A DNA stretch of 64,000 nucleotides from Acidobacteriaceae bacterium TAA 166. Lineage in GTDB: Bacteria > Acidobacteriota > Terriglobia > Terriglobales > Acidobacteriaceae. Under the pieces are notes generated by a model that saw only the letters and a program-made list of their open reading frames with translations, ran no database searches and had not been told where the DNA came from. The DNA is taken from NCBI GenBank assembly GCA_000421065.1, contig ATWD01000001.1, positions 372,001-436,000 of the forward strand. Reading direction: 5' to 3'. Position numbers and translations under genes: made by a program. Every line of letters begins with the position of its first letter. Within the stretch, counting starts at the first letter, position 1. Shown piece by piece: positions 17,331 to 26,261 of the stretch.

Positions 17331-18011
17331 TCACGGCACCGTTCTTGCGGGTTTGACCAGAAATTCCCGCACTACATTGAAGGCAGCGTTTAGCGCCACC
17401 CCTGTCTCATAGCGAGAGGCTGCGTCCGAAGCATTTCGATTGCGATCGGGATAGTAGGCGTTCGACAGGGCAACGGACATTGCTAGTCCCCCCAGCACCG
17501 ACGCGTTAATATTGCTTCTTCCTGAGTCTTGGCGCGTCACGAATGTGCGAATAGCTGCATACCAGATTCTTGAAGGGATGGGGCCTTCGCCTTTTGGAAA
17601 ATAGCGAGGGTCCTGATGCAAGACAGTGGGCAGAAGAGCCTCACTGAAAAACGTCGTCGCTGCATAGCCTGCAGCAATCGCTCCCACCCGTTGCCCGAAT
17701 GCTTCACTCCCCTCTCCGTACTGGGGCTGGGAATTTCCGGGTTGCGTGATGCCCGCTCCAAGTGCCGCGACCACAATCGCGGATGGGTCAAATGTAATTC
17801 GCTCAAATACTCGAAACTTCTGCCTCGCCGATAGAGGAACATACGGACCGTTTGCCCCGGGAACCCGAACGATTGGGAAAATACCGAGACCTCGTACGAT
17901 CTGGACTTGCGGAGCGTCAGGGAGTGAATTGGAGTCGGCGTGGCCTTGCGCGAGAGCAACGGCGCCAGACAACGAGATCATGATGAGGACAAAGAGTGCT
18001 AGTTTTTTCAT
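17331..18011 (-). CDS. Secreted or membrane-anchored protein with LPDAP motif, unknown function
   Basis: A 226-residue protein with a good signal peptide (MKKLALFVLIMISLSGAVALAQ). The processed N-terminus SNSLPDAPQ is a motif often seen after the signal of acidobacterial secreted proteins. Two glycine/alanine-rich hydrophobic stretches follow (AIVVAALGAGITQ and GAIAAGYAATTFF). Late segments include SVLGGLAMSVALSNAYYPD. It may sit in or on the outer membrane. No catalytic motif and no named family are recognised. A strong hairpin follows the stop. Confidence 0.7.
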   Translation of the reverse strand: MKKLALFVLIMISLSGAVALAQGHADSNSLPDAPQVQIVRGLGIFPIVRVPGANGPYVPLSARQKFRVFERITFDPSAIVVAALGAGITQPGNSQPQYGEGSEAFGQRVGAIAAGYAATTFFSEALLPTVLHQDPRYFPKGEGPIPSRIWYAAIRTFVTRQDSGRSNINASVLGGLAMSVALSNAYYPDRNRNASDAASRYETGVALNAAFNVVREFLVKPARTVP

Positions 18012-18496
18012 TAAATATTCAGGAGTAGATTTCAGCTGGAAATGACACGCTGCGGGCTAACTTCGCATGGACTTATCTGTGGGGAGGAGCACGGTCGGAC
18101 AGTGCGTGCATGCCAAAGTGAACGTGTGGGTGGGGACCTTAATAGTTCCCCACGGGCCTAGCTGCAACGCATTGCTCAACCTGACTCCATTTGACTCCCG
18201 TCTTTTGAGGGGAGTGTTGTAATCTCAGGTGATCGTATGACGAACCGGGGGGCCCAAGTCACCAAGAATCCAATGAGTGCGGAGTTTGGGGGTTGAGCGC
18301 GGATCGTAGTGCCCACAATAGGACGATTTGGTCCAGCGCATTCTATGTTTGCGGAGAACTTCCGAAGTGTACGAACACAAAGCTCGCCAATGATTCCGAC
18401 CGGGTAGTGTTGGGGGACCCGCACTGATCCGTCATTTTTCCCCGTTCATTGTTTATTCGTTGGCCATGCCGCCGAATGACAGTAGCTTCAACGCTA
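18012..18496. other. Intergenic stretch, no convincing gene
   Basis: A minus-strand frame of 82 codons (18176-18424) is possible but has no recognisable motif or ribosome site. The region otherwise shows only scattered short repeats. It separates divergent genes and probably holds their promoters. Confidence 0.4.
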
Positions 18497-19549
18497 ATGA
18501 GAGTTCGCATACCTGCTGGATATGGCAATGTGACGGATGTTGCCCCAAGAGTTGTTGTCGTGTTGTGTTACAGATTCATTGTCTGTGTCTTCGCAGTTGT
18601 TATAGCATCCGCATCCGTCCCATTAGGAGCTCAGACTTCTGAAGTCCTGCCTCCTGCAGCGCCCACGGAGTCGGCTCTTCATATCCAGCATGTGATTCAT
18701 CTTGTTGGCTTAGGAGATCTGAAAGGCGGAAGCTCCGGAGATCTCGCAGTTGGCCGCGAACAATTGATTTTCACCACCGCAAGCTCGAGGGCGGAGATTC
18801 GGTTGCGCTCGATCAAGGCGTTCTCGATGTCGCATGACGATGGCCCTTTGATCCGTGGGACGAAAGGGGCAATCGCATCCATGACGCCCTATGGCGTTGG
18901 ACAGGCCGTCACCTTAGTCCGGCCGGCCGCTGACACGTTTACTTTGGTGTACACGGATAACCGCCAGGCAGTTCATGGTTCGGTGTTGGTCCTTCCCAAA
19001 GGAAAAGGAGATCAGGTCAGCGCGGCTCTAGCGAAAACAGGACTTACTCCCCGCGACTATCCGCAATCGGGGCCGATTCCGGCAGGACAAATCTCCAGAA
19101 AGGCATTAAAACAGGACATCGAGAAACAGTGGGGCTCTTCGATTCGCGTGATGTTGTTGACGGAAAGCGTGCCAGGTATTCCCACAGCGTTTCCAGTCGC
19201 CACCTATGAGGATTTGGTCTCACAACTCACCAGCAGCATGATATTCCAGAAGGTTTGGAGGCAGGGCGACATGCGCGCTGATGCGGATGTGCTGGCTCTT
19301 CACGTCAATATTTTGGAATTCAAGAAAGGCAATGCCCGCATACGAGGGCTCATTCCATTTGTTGCTCCCACGGTCCTCAAGGCGAAGATTCAAATCACTG
19401 ACCGAACCAACAAGGTTATTTTTAGTAAGCAGATCAATGCCGCCACGCGCATGCACGGTGAAAATATCAGTGTGACCAAGTCGTTTGCCAAGAAAGTGAA
19501 GAGCGAACTCCTCAAGGTGCCGGGCCTCGGACTGCCAGAAGTCGAGTAG
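18497..19549 (+). CDS. Secreted protein with DUF4410-like C-terminal region
   Basis: About 350 residues. The frame is open from 18449, but that start would be TTG; I prefer ATG 18497, with 18476 also possible. A hydrophobic segment (VVVVLCYRFIVCVFAVVIASASV) ends at PLGAQ, a likely signal peptide. The middle (LIRGTKGAIASMTPYGVGQAVTL) reads as a beta-rich domain. The last 150 residues (VLALHVNILEFKKGNARIRG, then VLKAKIQITDRTNKVIFS) recall DUF4410 proteins, envelope-associated proteins of unknown function. The start and domain name are tentative. Confidence 0.65.
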   Translation: MRVRIPAGYGNVTDVAPRVVVVLCYRFIVCVFAVVIASASVPLGAQTSEVLPPAAPTESALHIQHVIHLVGLGDLKGGSSGDLAVGREQLIFTTASSRAEIRLRSIKAFSMSHDDGPLIRGTKGAIASMTPYGVGQAVTLVRPAADTFTLVYTDNRQAVHGSVLVLPKGKGDQVSAALAKTGLTPRDYPQSGPIPAGQISRKALKQDIEKQWGSSIRVMLLTESVPGIPTAFPVATYEDLVSQLTSSMIFQKVWRQGDMRADADVLALHVNILEFKKGNARIRGLIPFVAPTVLKAKIQITDRTNKVIFSKQINAATRMHGENISVTKSFAKKVKSELLKVPGLGLPEVE

Positions 19550-19640
19550 TCCCCTCTCCTACAGAGGCCAACGCGATGGGGAAACATAACGATTCGAGAG
19601 GGAAGTGAGCTCATTTGGTAGACCAGGAGATAGCAGATGA

Positions 19641-20402
19641 TCAGAGTCCCGGAGTACGCTCGCGAAGAACCTTCGCCTGACGCTCGCTCACATGAATTTC
19701 CGTACGCCCACGATCGGCCAGAAGCAACACGAAGCTGCTGCGGAAGGAGGGTTGGATCTCTCTGACTTGAGAGAGGTTAACCAAGGCAGAACGGTGAGCT
19801 CGGAAAAACTGTAGATGAGTCAGGGACTGCTCCAGGTCGTTGAGCGTAAAGGCAACAAGATAGGTCTCCATTGCCGTATGGCCTTTGACGACTCCGTCCT
19901 CGGCAGAAAAATATACGATGTCGACAGGCCGGAGGAAAAAGAAACGATCGTGCTTTTTCCCGACAATCTGATCCATTCGAATCGATCTCTGCGCTACGGC
20001 AGAGGCAATGCGTCTGCTCTCCGCAACGCGCTCCGCAGGCTCACTCAAAATCCGACGAGCGCGCCCGACAGCGGTAGCCAACCGCTCCTCATCAACCGGC
20101 TTGAGGAGATATGCAAGCGCGTCTGCCTCAAACGCTGCGAGCGCATGCTCGTCATAGCCCGTAATGAAAATCACAAGCGGGATGGGCGTGCCTTCGGGAA
20201 TAGACCTCAACATTTGAAGGCCATTGAGCACGGGCATCCCAATGTCCAGGAAGATGAGGTCAGGCATCAGGGACACGATCAGTTCCAGTCCCTTCATGCC
20301 ATTCGCTGCTTCACCAATCACCTGAACATCCGGTTGGGTAGCGAGTAGTCTGTTTATCCGTGACCGGGAGACCGATTCATCATCAATGATCAGCGAGCGC
20401 AT
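19641..20402 (-). CDS. LytTR-type response regulator
   Basis: A 253-residue response regulator of the LytR/AlgR class. The receiver domain (1-120) has acidic residues at 7-8 (IIDDES), the phospho-acceptor Asp53 in IFLDIGMPVLNG, and the conserved Lys near 102 in YLLKPVDEERL. The LytTR DNA-binding domain fills about 145-250 (FFFLRPVDIVYFSAEDGVVK, FFRAHRSALVNLSQV). It starts 10 bases after the stop of the sensor kinase, so the pair is an operon. The expected partner is the 20413-22347 kinase. Confidence 0.93.
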   Translation of the reverse strand: MRSLIIDDESVSRSRINRLLATQPDVQVIGEAANGMKGLELIVSLMPDLIFLDIGMPVLNGLQMLRSIPEGTPIPLVIFITGYDEHALAAFEADALAYLLKPVDEERLATAVGRARRILSEPAERVAESRRIASAVAQRSIRMDQIVGKKHDRFFFLRPVDIVYFSAEDGVVKGHTAMETYLVAFTLNDLEQSLTHLQFFRAHRSALVNLSQVREIQPSFRSSFVLLLADRGRTEIHVSERQAKVLRERTPGL

Positions 20403-20412
20403 AACGAGTTGC

Positions 20413-22347
20413 CTATAGAGGGTATGAGATGGAAACGCGGCAGCCTCCCATCGGGCGGGAGTCGATGCTGATCGTTGCCCGGTTGCCGTAAATTGTCTGT
20501 AGCCTGGAAGCTGTATTCTCCAAGCCGACGCCGCTCGGCCTGGAGTTCAGTGCTTCAGAACTCCCAAGCTGTGTGCACGACCATCCCACGCCGTCGTCAC
20601 AGACCAGCAACTGAATGGAGGCCCCATGATGCGTCGCGGAGATCTGTAGGTGTCCCTCCCCTTCTTTGGGAGCGAGGCCATGCTTCAACGCATTCTCCAC
20701 AATCGGCTGCAGGAGGAGCGTGGGCACGTATTGATGGATGAGAGCCGGGTCGAGAGTGAGGCTTACATTCAACCGATCTCCGAATCGTTCCTTCTCGATA
20801 TAGAGATAGTTTCGTAGAAAGTCGAACTCCTCGCGTAGTGTCATAAACTGCCGATCTGCCTGCGCCAGAACATGACGAAAAATGCTCGCGAGACGTAAAG
20901 TCATACGTTCGGCATTCACAGGGCTGGTAAGGATAAGCTCTGAGAGCGTATTCAAGGAATTGAACAGGAAGTGAGGGTTCACTTGCGCGCGGAGGGCGCG
21001 AAGCTCGGCTTCGGTAAGTTGATTTCTCAACAAGGATTCGCGCAGTGCTTGCCGACGTGATGCAGCCTCTCTCTCTAGTTGGTGAATACGGAGGCCGAGT
21101 TGGCGGGCAACTGCGCGCAGGAACTGCATTTCACTACCGAGCAAGGTACGGCGCACCACTCCCGCACTAATGGCCATAACATAACGCATCTCTGCTTCGA
21201 CAAGGACAGGCACCAGTATCTCGGGGTTTACCAGTCCATCCGCAAAAGGCATTAATGGAGTTCCGTAGGACTCAACGACATCGCCAAAGCTCCGAAGTTT
21301 GCCCAAAACCGCCTCAGGAATGGCATCGCAGGATATCGTCCGCACAAGAGTCAACGGAAGGCAGTTCAGGACCTCGCGATCGATTGCCTGGAGCAACTGA
21401 GGTTCTGAATCAGTGGCGAGCATGCTCATGCCAATTCGCTCGAGTTCTTCCTTCAGATCCGCCTGCTGCAGCAGCCAGTGCGCAGCCGACTTTTCAATCG
21501 CAGGTATGACTGTAAGCACCACGGTCAATAACCCGAAGAGGATCACTGTTTCGGTCAACGCGATATACGTGCGATTTTCATTCCCCGGCAGGATAGTGAG
21601 ACCAATGGACGTCGCCATAGCTACCATGCTCAACCCGACGATCCGAACACTCCACTTGATAAAGACGTCAGCAAGATGAAATTGAGCGATAAAGATAAAG
21701 GAGCCCAGGATGCCTGCCAGCACACTCAACTGCTGTATGGCACTGAAAACGGTGTAAGTCAAAGATGGGGTAGCTTCCTGAGAGGACAGCATCAATCCGA
21801 GGATCAGGCCCACTGCGTAGAAGCCCCGAGTGATCTCCATGCAGAGCCTGAGTTGCGCTGAGAGCGTTTGCCTCATGAGATCGCGAAAGCCGATCATAAG
21901 GATTAGTAGGACGTTGAAAATCAGAATTTTTGCCAGGTAATCTCTGTTGAGTTGGAAGAATGGCCCGAGCCAAAGCAAGCCCACGATAAGCGACGTGGTC
22001 AGCAGCGATACCTGAAAGGAGCGATTGCTTATGGGAGATCCATCTTTGAAGATCGAAGACCATTTCCAACTCAGGAGGATCTCCAAGGGAACAGATGCGA
22101 CCATGGAAAAGAAGATCCGGCTGTTCACAAGAGATATGGGACTCTCCTTGGATAGACCAGCCGCCAACGCAACGGACGACACCAGCGAACTGAGGAAGAT
22201 CACGACAAAAGAGACTGCCAGCAGAACTCCGGCTATCCATTCTCGCGGGTTCCCGGACTGCCGCTTCAGCAGGAAGAGCAGGAGAAGGCTCAGTGCAATG
22301 CCATCGGTGGCGCAGACCACGGGCACAATGAGGTACGGATGAATCAT
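20413..22347 (-). CDS. LytS-like sensor histidine kinase
   Basis: A membrane sensor kinase of 644 residues when started at 22347 (MIHPYLIVPVV); the frame is open to 22491, but the added residues look untranslated. Seven or eight hydrophobic segments fill the first 280 residues. A GAF-like region follows (MPFADGLVNPEILVPVLVEAE). The HisKA-like His_kinase domain has the phosphorylated His in QVNPHFLFNSLNTL. The ATPase part has PIVENALKHGLAP (N box), VCDDGVGW (G1) and GVGLENTASRLQ (G2). It should phosphorylate the LytTR regulator encoded directly downstream. Confidence 0.92.
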   Translation of the reverse strand: MIHPYLIVPVVCATDGIALSLLLLFLLKRQSGNPREWIAGVLLAVSFVVIFLSSLVSSVALAAGLSKESPISLVNSRIFFSMVASVPLEILLSWKWSSIFKDGSPISNRSFQVSLLTTSLIVGLLWLGPFFQLNRDYLAKILIFNVLLILMIGFRDLMRQTLSAQLRLCMEITRGFYAVGLILGLMLSSQEATPSLTYTVFSAIQQLSVLAGILGSFIFIAQFHLADVFIKWSVRIVGLSMVAMATSIGLTILPGNENRTYIALTETVILFGLLTVVLTVIPAIEKSAAHWLLQQADLKEELERIGMSMLATDSEPQLLQAIDREVLNCLPLTLVRTISCDAIPEAVLGKLRSFGDVVESYGTPLMPFADGLVNPEILVPVLVEAEMRYVMAISAGVVRRTLLGSEMQFLRAVARQLGLRIHQLEREAASRRQALRESLLRNQLTEAELRALRAQVNPHFLFNSLNTLSELILTSPVNAERMTLRLASIFRHVLAQADRQFMTLREEFDFLRNYLYIEKERFGDRLNVSLTLDPALIHQYVPTLLLQPIVENALKHGLAPKEGEGHLQISATHHGASIQLLVCDDGVGWSCTQLGSSEALNSRPSGVGLENTASRLQTIYGNRATISIDSRPMGGCRVSISYPL

Positions 22348-22966
22348 TTTCGCCGTCCGTCCTGAATGGCCCGAGAGAAGCGAGATCTTTCGATTTCGGA
22401 TTGAGAGAGAGATGTCACTTATTTGAGTCAGTCCGATGGTCGATACGAAAGCTCCCGGATGTGTTTGGTCCGAATCGTTCTCCACAACCATGTCCAGGAT
22501 CTGTCGCCGATGAACGTCCGAGACAAGCGGTCTACATCGGCAATTCCAATGCTTTCAACCCATCATATGGCATATCTGCCCTATGCCAAACCATTGCCGG
22601 ACGAAAGCGTAGTTTTGGGGGGGCGAACGCGGATCACAAGGCGGGAATCATCAAGTGAAGCATTTACAGGATCGCGTTTGACAATACCGATTCTGCTGTT
22701 CCATCCGCGTTGGGGAGCCATTCATCCGCGATCAGCGCCTTCTTCTTTCCAACACGATTGATGGACGGGAGTCTCGGGCCTGTCCCCATACATCCAGATT
22801 CACTGTTTGCGATTGCAACCGCTCTTGGCAGCGCACTGCCCTAACTCCATTGGCAAGTGAATCCGTTCCCTCGACCGAATGCCTCCCGGGCGTACTGAGC
22901 AGGCGAGACGCTTCCGCCCGGGGACCGCAGCCACCAGCAACACCTCTCTCCATGTGCCGAGGCTGT
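22348..22966. other. Long gene-free stretch between lytS-like kinase and mscS relic
   Basis: About 620 bases with no supported gene. Frames of 60-110 codons exist on both strands but have no motif, signal or ribosome site. The promoter of the kinase operon should lie here. Confidence 0.4.
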
Positions 22967-23793
22967 TCACCCTTTCACAGAAGGTTGGAGTAGAGGCAAA
23001 GAAGTTACCGCTTCTTTGATCTCTGGGTTCCCTTCCAGAAGCTGAAGCAATGCTTCGGTCAGTTCCTCGTCCGTCTCCGATGCGGTCCTGATCTGTACCG
23101 GGAAGCGTGCCCAGAACTGAAGTGTGCCGCCCTCGAACTGCAGCCGGGATTCGATGGCAGGGGACGTGATCGAGGTATGCATCCATTGCTCGACACTTCG
23201 ATGCTGCTGTTCAATGCCGCTTCGATACTTGTCATAGGTCGAATGAAGGACCTTCAGGATCGCCTCGGCAGCCTGCTTGTAGTGTGCGGTCTCCGAGGTT
23301 TCACAATCAGCTCATGCCAGGCGTACTCGGTGCCAGGAATTTGCTTGTAGATCGGCGCTCCCGCCTGAAACAACACAGCATTCGAGAAGACCGCGACACG
23401 CCCGGTGGGATTCAACTCGGCCTCGTTGCCGGCCAACTCCATCATGTAGAAGCGGACTAGTCCAACTTCGATCACCTCTCCGGTGACAGGAGGAATGGTA
23501 ATCTGGTCTCCGACTTTAATTCCATACCTGCCGATGATGAAGAAGTAGGCCGCTACCGATAAGAGAATCGTCTGTAAACCAACGGCAACGCCCGCCGTGA
23601 TGAACCCGGCAAAGGTAGCCAGAGAATTAAACTGGGTGACAAAGCCGAACAGCAGAACGATCGCAGAAAGAAAGCCAACCACGGCTCGGCGCATGAGCAG
23701 GATCTGGCGGCGGCGGCGAGCATCGCGGATGTACCGGTTGGTTGCACGAGTCCAGAGCTCTCCTCCGGCAAAGGACCTCTCATGATGCTACGT
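22967..23793 (-). pseudogene. MscS-type mechanosensitive channel, truncated and frameshifted
   Basis: Two frames make up the remains of a small-conductance mechanosensitive channel. The upstream piece reads LWTRATNRYIRDARRRRQ, then TM3-like GFITAGVAVGLQTILLS, then GDQITIPPVTGEVIEVGLVR of the beta domain. It ends out of frame after HELIVKP near 23300. One missing base restores continuation ETAHYKQAAEAILKVL, then the tail ending LLQPSVKG at 22967. The 5' side is also cut: a stop codon stands before HHERSF near 23790 and there is no start codon, so TM1-TM2 are missing. The GDPD gene begins at that breakpoint on the other strand. Confidence 0.85.
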
Positions 23794-24843
23794 CGCAAAC
23801 TGTCGTTCAGTTTGGTGCTTTTGTCTGCCGCCGTCTTCTCTGAGGCTCAAACTCCGGCTCTTCCCGGGACCATTCCCGGTGGAGTCTCAAACATCGATAC
23901 CCAATTGCTTCTGCTGCAAATGAATCATGGGTCGTCAAATAACGACCTGGTTCTGGTTGCCGCGCACCGTGGCTTTTGGTTGAATAATCCCGAAAATAGC
24001 ACTCCAGGTCTTCAGGCAGCGTTTAGTTCCGGAGTCGAGATCATCGAAATTGATCTGCGAACTACCTCTGACGGTGTCTTGGTCATCTCGCATGACGCCG
24101 ACCTGAAAAAGGAGACCACGGGGACAGGTTTTGTAAACCAAACGTCGTGGGCGACAATAAGCGGCCTAAAGCTTCGCGACCGCAGAGGCAATCCTCAGAA
24201 TCTCACGATGCTTCGATTCCAAGATGCACTGAGTATTCTAAGCAGCTTCAGTACGGGAACAGGCTTAGGGCCGGTGATCATTGCCGATCTAAAAGACCAA
24301 AACCCTTGGCCCGCATACCTCGCGGGTGTAAACCTCGTGCAATCCACACTCGATACCCCGACGCAGCGGGCCGTTGTTTTTAAGATGAAGATGAAGAATC
24401 TTCCGTCGATCCTAACCCTGCAGCAACAGTATTCATCACATCCATTTACCGGTCATATTATTCCAGTTATCAACCCCGAGGACGCGACAGGAAATCCAAA
24501 TGGTTTCGACGGCCCCGATTGGGATCCTAGTACAGGATCAGGAGACTGGAGCCCGTTCAGCCAGAATTTTCAGGGTCTCCTGGGCCTTAGCAACAATCCG
24601 ACCAATTTCATCCAGCAGTTTGAGTTGAATTCGAATTCCGTAGGCGATGGCGCGTCGCAATATGTAGGAGCTGCAGGTCCTCTTACTTCCTTCGCACCTA
24701 TACTGTCGAGCGAGATCGCAACCACTGCTATGCACCAGGAACCTTGGTATGGTTGCGATGGCCTTTTTCCTGTTGCGGCTCCTGCTGATCTTCGCTGGGA
24801 ATTGCCGGAAGCGGCAGGGTGCCAGTGTATCTCGCCAAGCTAA
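23782..24843 (+). CDS. Secreted glycerophosphodiester phosphodiesterase, 3'-truncated
   Basis: The product (353 residues) has a signal peptide (MMLRRKLSFSLVLLSAAVFSEAQ) and a GDPD domain that hydrolyses glycerophosphodiesters to glycerol-3-phosphate and an alcohol. The catalytic core is clear: AHRGFWLNNPENSTPG, then VEIIEIDLRTTSDGVLVISHD, with His, Glu, Asp and His ligands. The domain seems intact to about residue 313 (SFAPILSSEIATT). The remaining 40 residues are translation of sequence antisense to the phospholipase C 3' end, so the native C-terminus has been lost at a junction near 24725. The enzyme may still be active but is probably destabilised. Confidence 0.8.
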   Translation: MMLRRKLSFSLVLLSAAVFSEAQTPALPGTIPGGVSNIDTQLLLLQMNHGSSNNDLVLVAAHRGFWLNNPENSTPGLQAAFSSGVEIIEIDLRTTSDGVLVISHDADLKKETTGTGFVNQTSWATISGLKLRDRRGNPQNLTMLRFQDALSILSSFSTGTGLGPVIIADLKDQNPWPAYLAGVNLVQSTLDTPTQRAVVFKMKMKNLPSILTLQQQYSSHPFTGHIIPVINPEDATGNPNGFDGPDWDPSTGSGDWSPFSQNFQGLLGLSNNPTNFIQQFELNSNSVGDGASQYVGAAGPLTSFAPILSSEIATTAMHQEPWYGCDGLFPVAAPADLRWELPEAAGCQCISPS

Positions 24844-26176
24844 GTTGACCACTTGTATCGGGCAACGCGGGCGGCCTGGCCGTAGGCTCTCGAAAGCGGA
24901 ACGCTGATGTCAGATCGCCAAAGTTCTGTCTGCGCCAATTGCTGATATTGGGCTCTCGCACACCTGTGATCAGCTCCAGTAATTGCAACACCGACGTGTG
25001 GTCGAACTGCTGACTGCAAACCCAGCCACCTGTTGTCCAGGGAGAGACGATGATACAGGGGACGCGAAAGCCAGCGCCAATCGGCAGCCCCATCACGAAC
25101 TCGCCAGGAGTTCCCGTCGGAGGAGGCGGGGGCACCACATGATCGAAGAGTCCGTCATTCTCATCGTAATCAATGATGAATGCAGTCTTTGCCCATACAT
25201 CCGGGTTTGCCGCAATGGCATCGAGTTTGGCCGCGATATACGCCGCACCATCCGCGGGCATATAGTGCGGATGTTCCGATGCACTATAAGGAGGACACAG
25301 CCAGGACACGGTAGGCAGTTGGTCATGAAGCGCATCGTACTCAAATCGTCCTTCGGGCTTTGCCAGAATGCCCTTCGTGTAGAGAGAAGAATCCTTTGGA
25401 GCATCCCGGAAACTCCGGAAATTCCCCAGCATATTGAGTCCGAATACCTTTTTATCCTCCGAATAGACCTGCCAACTGATACCTGCGGCTTCCAGCCGTT
25501 CCGCATACGTTGTCCAGGTATATCCGGCTGGAGGAGCGACGTTGTTCGTAATGGGTCCCCCATCGATTCCCTCCGCATCGATCGTCCCCGTAAACCAGTA
25601 CAGCCTGTTCGGCCAGGTTGGTCCCATCACCGAGCAATGATATGCGTCACAGATCGTAAAAGCCTCGGCCAAGGCATATTGAAACGGAATATCTTCCCGC
25701 TTGTAGTACCCCATGCAGTATGGCCCTTTCGGTCCATCGGCCTTGCGATGTGCGGGAAGCCACTGGTCCATGTTTCCGTCATTCCACGCTTCGTGCTGCA
25801 CCGCCCAGGCATGACTCGTTGAAGGGATCTTCTGTGCACCCGTTGAATGAGTATCCAGATGAAATGGCAGCATGTAACCCTTTGGGTTCTCAGCATCGGG
25901 CTGATAGAAGACGGATTTGCCGTTTGGCAGTTTGTGGGCCTTGGGGTCTCCAAAGCCACGAACACCCGCCAGCGTACCGAAGTAGTGATCGAAGGAGCGG
26001 TTCTCCTGCATCAGCAGGACAACATGCTTGATGTCCTGCAATGACCCTTTTTTTGGAAGTCCCTGTGCGAGTAACCGCTGCACGTTCGGCGGCATCAGCG
26101 TCGAAGCCGCAGTAAATGATGCAAGCCGCGCCGCCTCCGTGAGCAATCGACGGCGAGTAAGTTTCCTATTCTCCAT
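24728..26176 (-). CDS. Phospholipase C family phosphoesterase, Tat-exported
   Basis: A 482-residue secreted phosphoesterase of the non-haemolytic phospholipase C/acid phosphatase AcpA family. A twin-arginine signal (KLTRRRLLTEAARLASF) leads the protein. Motifs include HVVLLMQENRSFDHYFGTL with the nucleophile region, TSHAWAVQHEAWNDGNMDQW, YHCSVMGPTWPNRLYWFTG and IIDYDENDGLFDHVVPP, the metal-binding set of the family. The tail (SEDQQEPQQEKGHR) is the normal family end, so the gene is complete. It lies 85 bases downstream of a TBDR on the same strand, suggesting that phosphodiesters are cleaved outside and the products imported. Exact substrate is unknown. Confidence 0.92.
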   Translation of the reverse strand: MENRKLTRRRLLTEAARLASFTAASTLMPPNVQRLLAQGLPKKGSLQDIKHVVLLMQENRSFDHYFGTLAGVRGFGDPKAHKLPNGKSVFYQPDAENPKGYMLPFHLDTHSTGAQKIPSTSHAWAVQHEAWNDGNMDQWLPAHRKADGPKGPYCMGYYKREDIPFQYALAEAFTICDAYHCSVMGPTWPNRLYWFTGTIDAEGIDGGPITNNVAPPAGYTWTTYAERLEAAGISWQVYSEDKKVFGLNMLGNFRSFRDAPKDSSLYTKGILAKPEGRFEYDALHDQLPTVSWLCPPYSASEHPHYMPADGAAYIAAKLDAIAANPDVWAKTAFIIDYDENDGLFDHVVPPPPPTGTPGEFVMGLPIGAGFRVPCIIVSPWTTGGWVCSQQFDHTSVLQLLELITGVREPNISNWRRQNFGDLTSAFRFREPTARPPALPDTSGQLSLARYTGTLPLPAIPSEDQQEPQQEKGHRNHTKVPGA

Positions 26177-26261
26177 AAAGACTCTGAACCTTTTCGAGTG
26201 GGGATTGCTGCAAACCCTTTGCGAGAGGCAGGAGACGTGTACACGTCCCCTGCCTTGCTGG

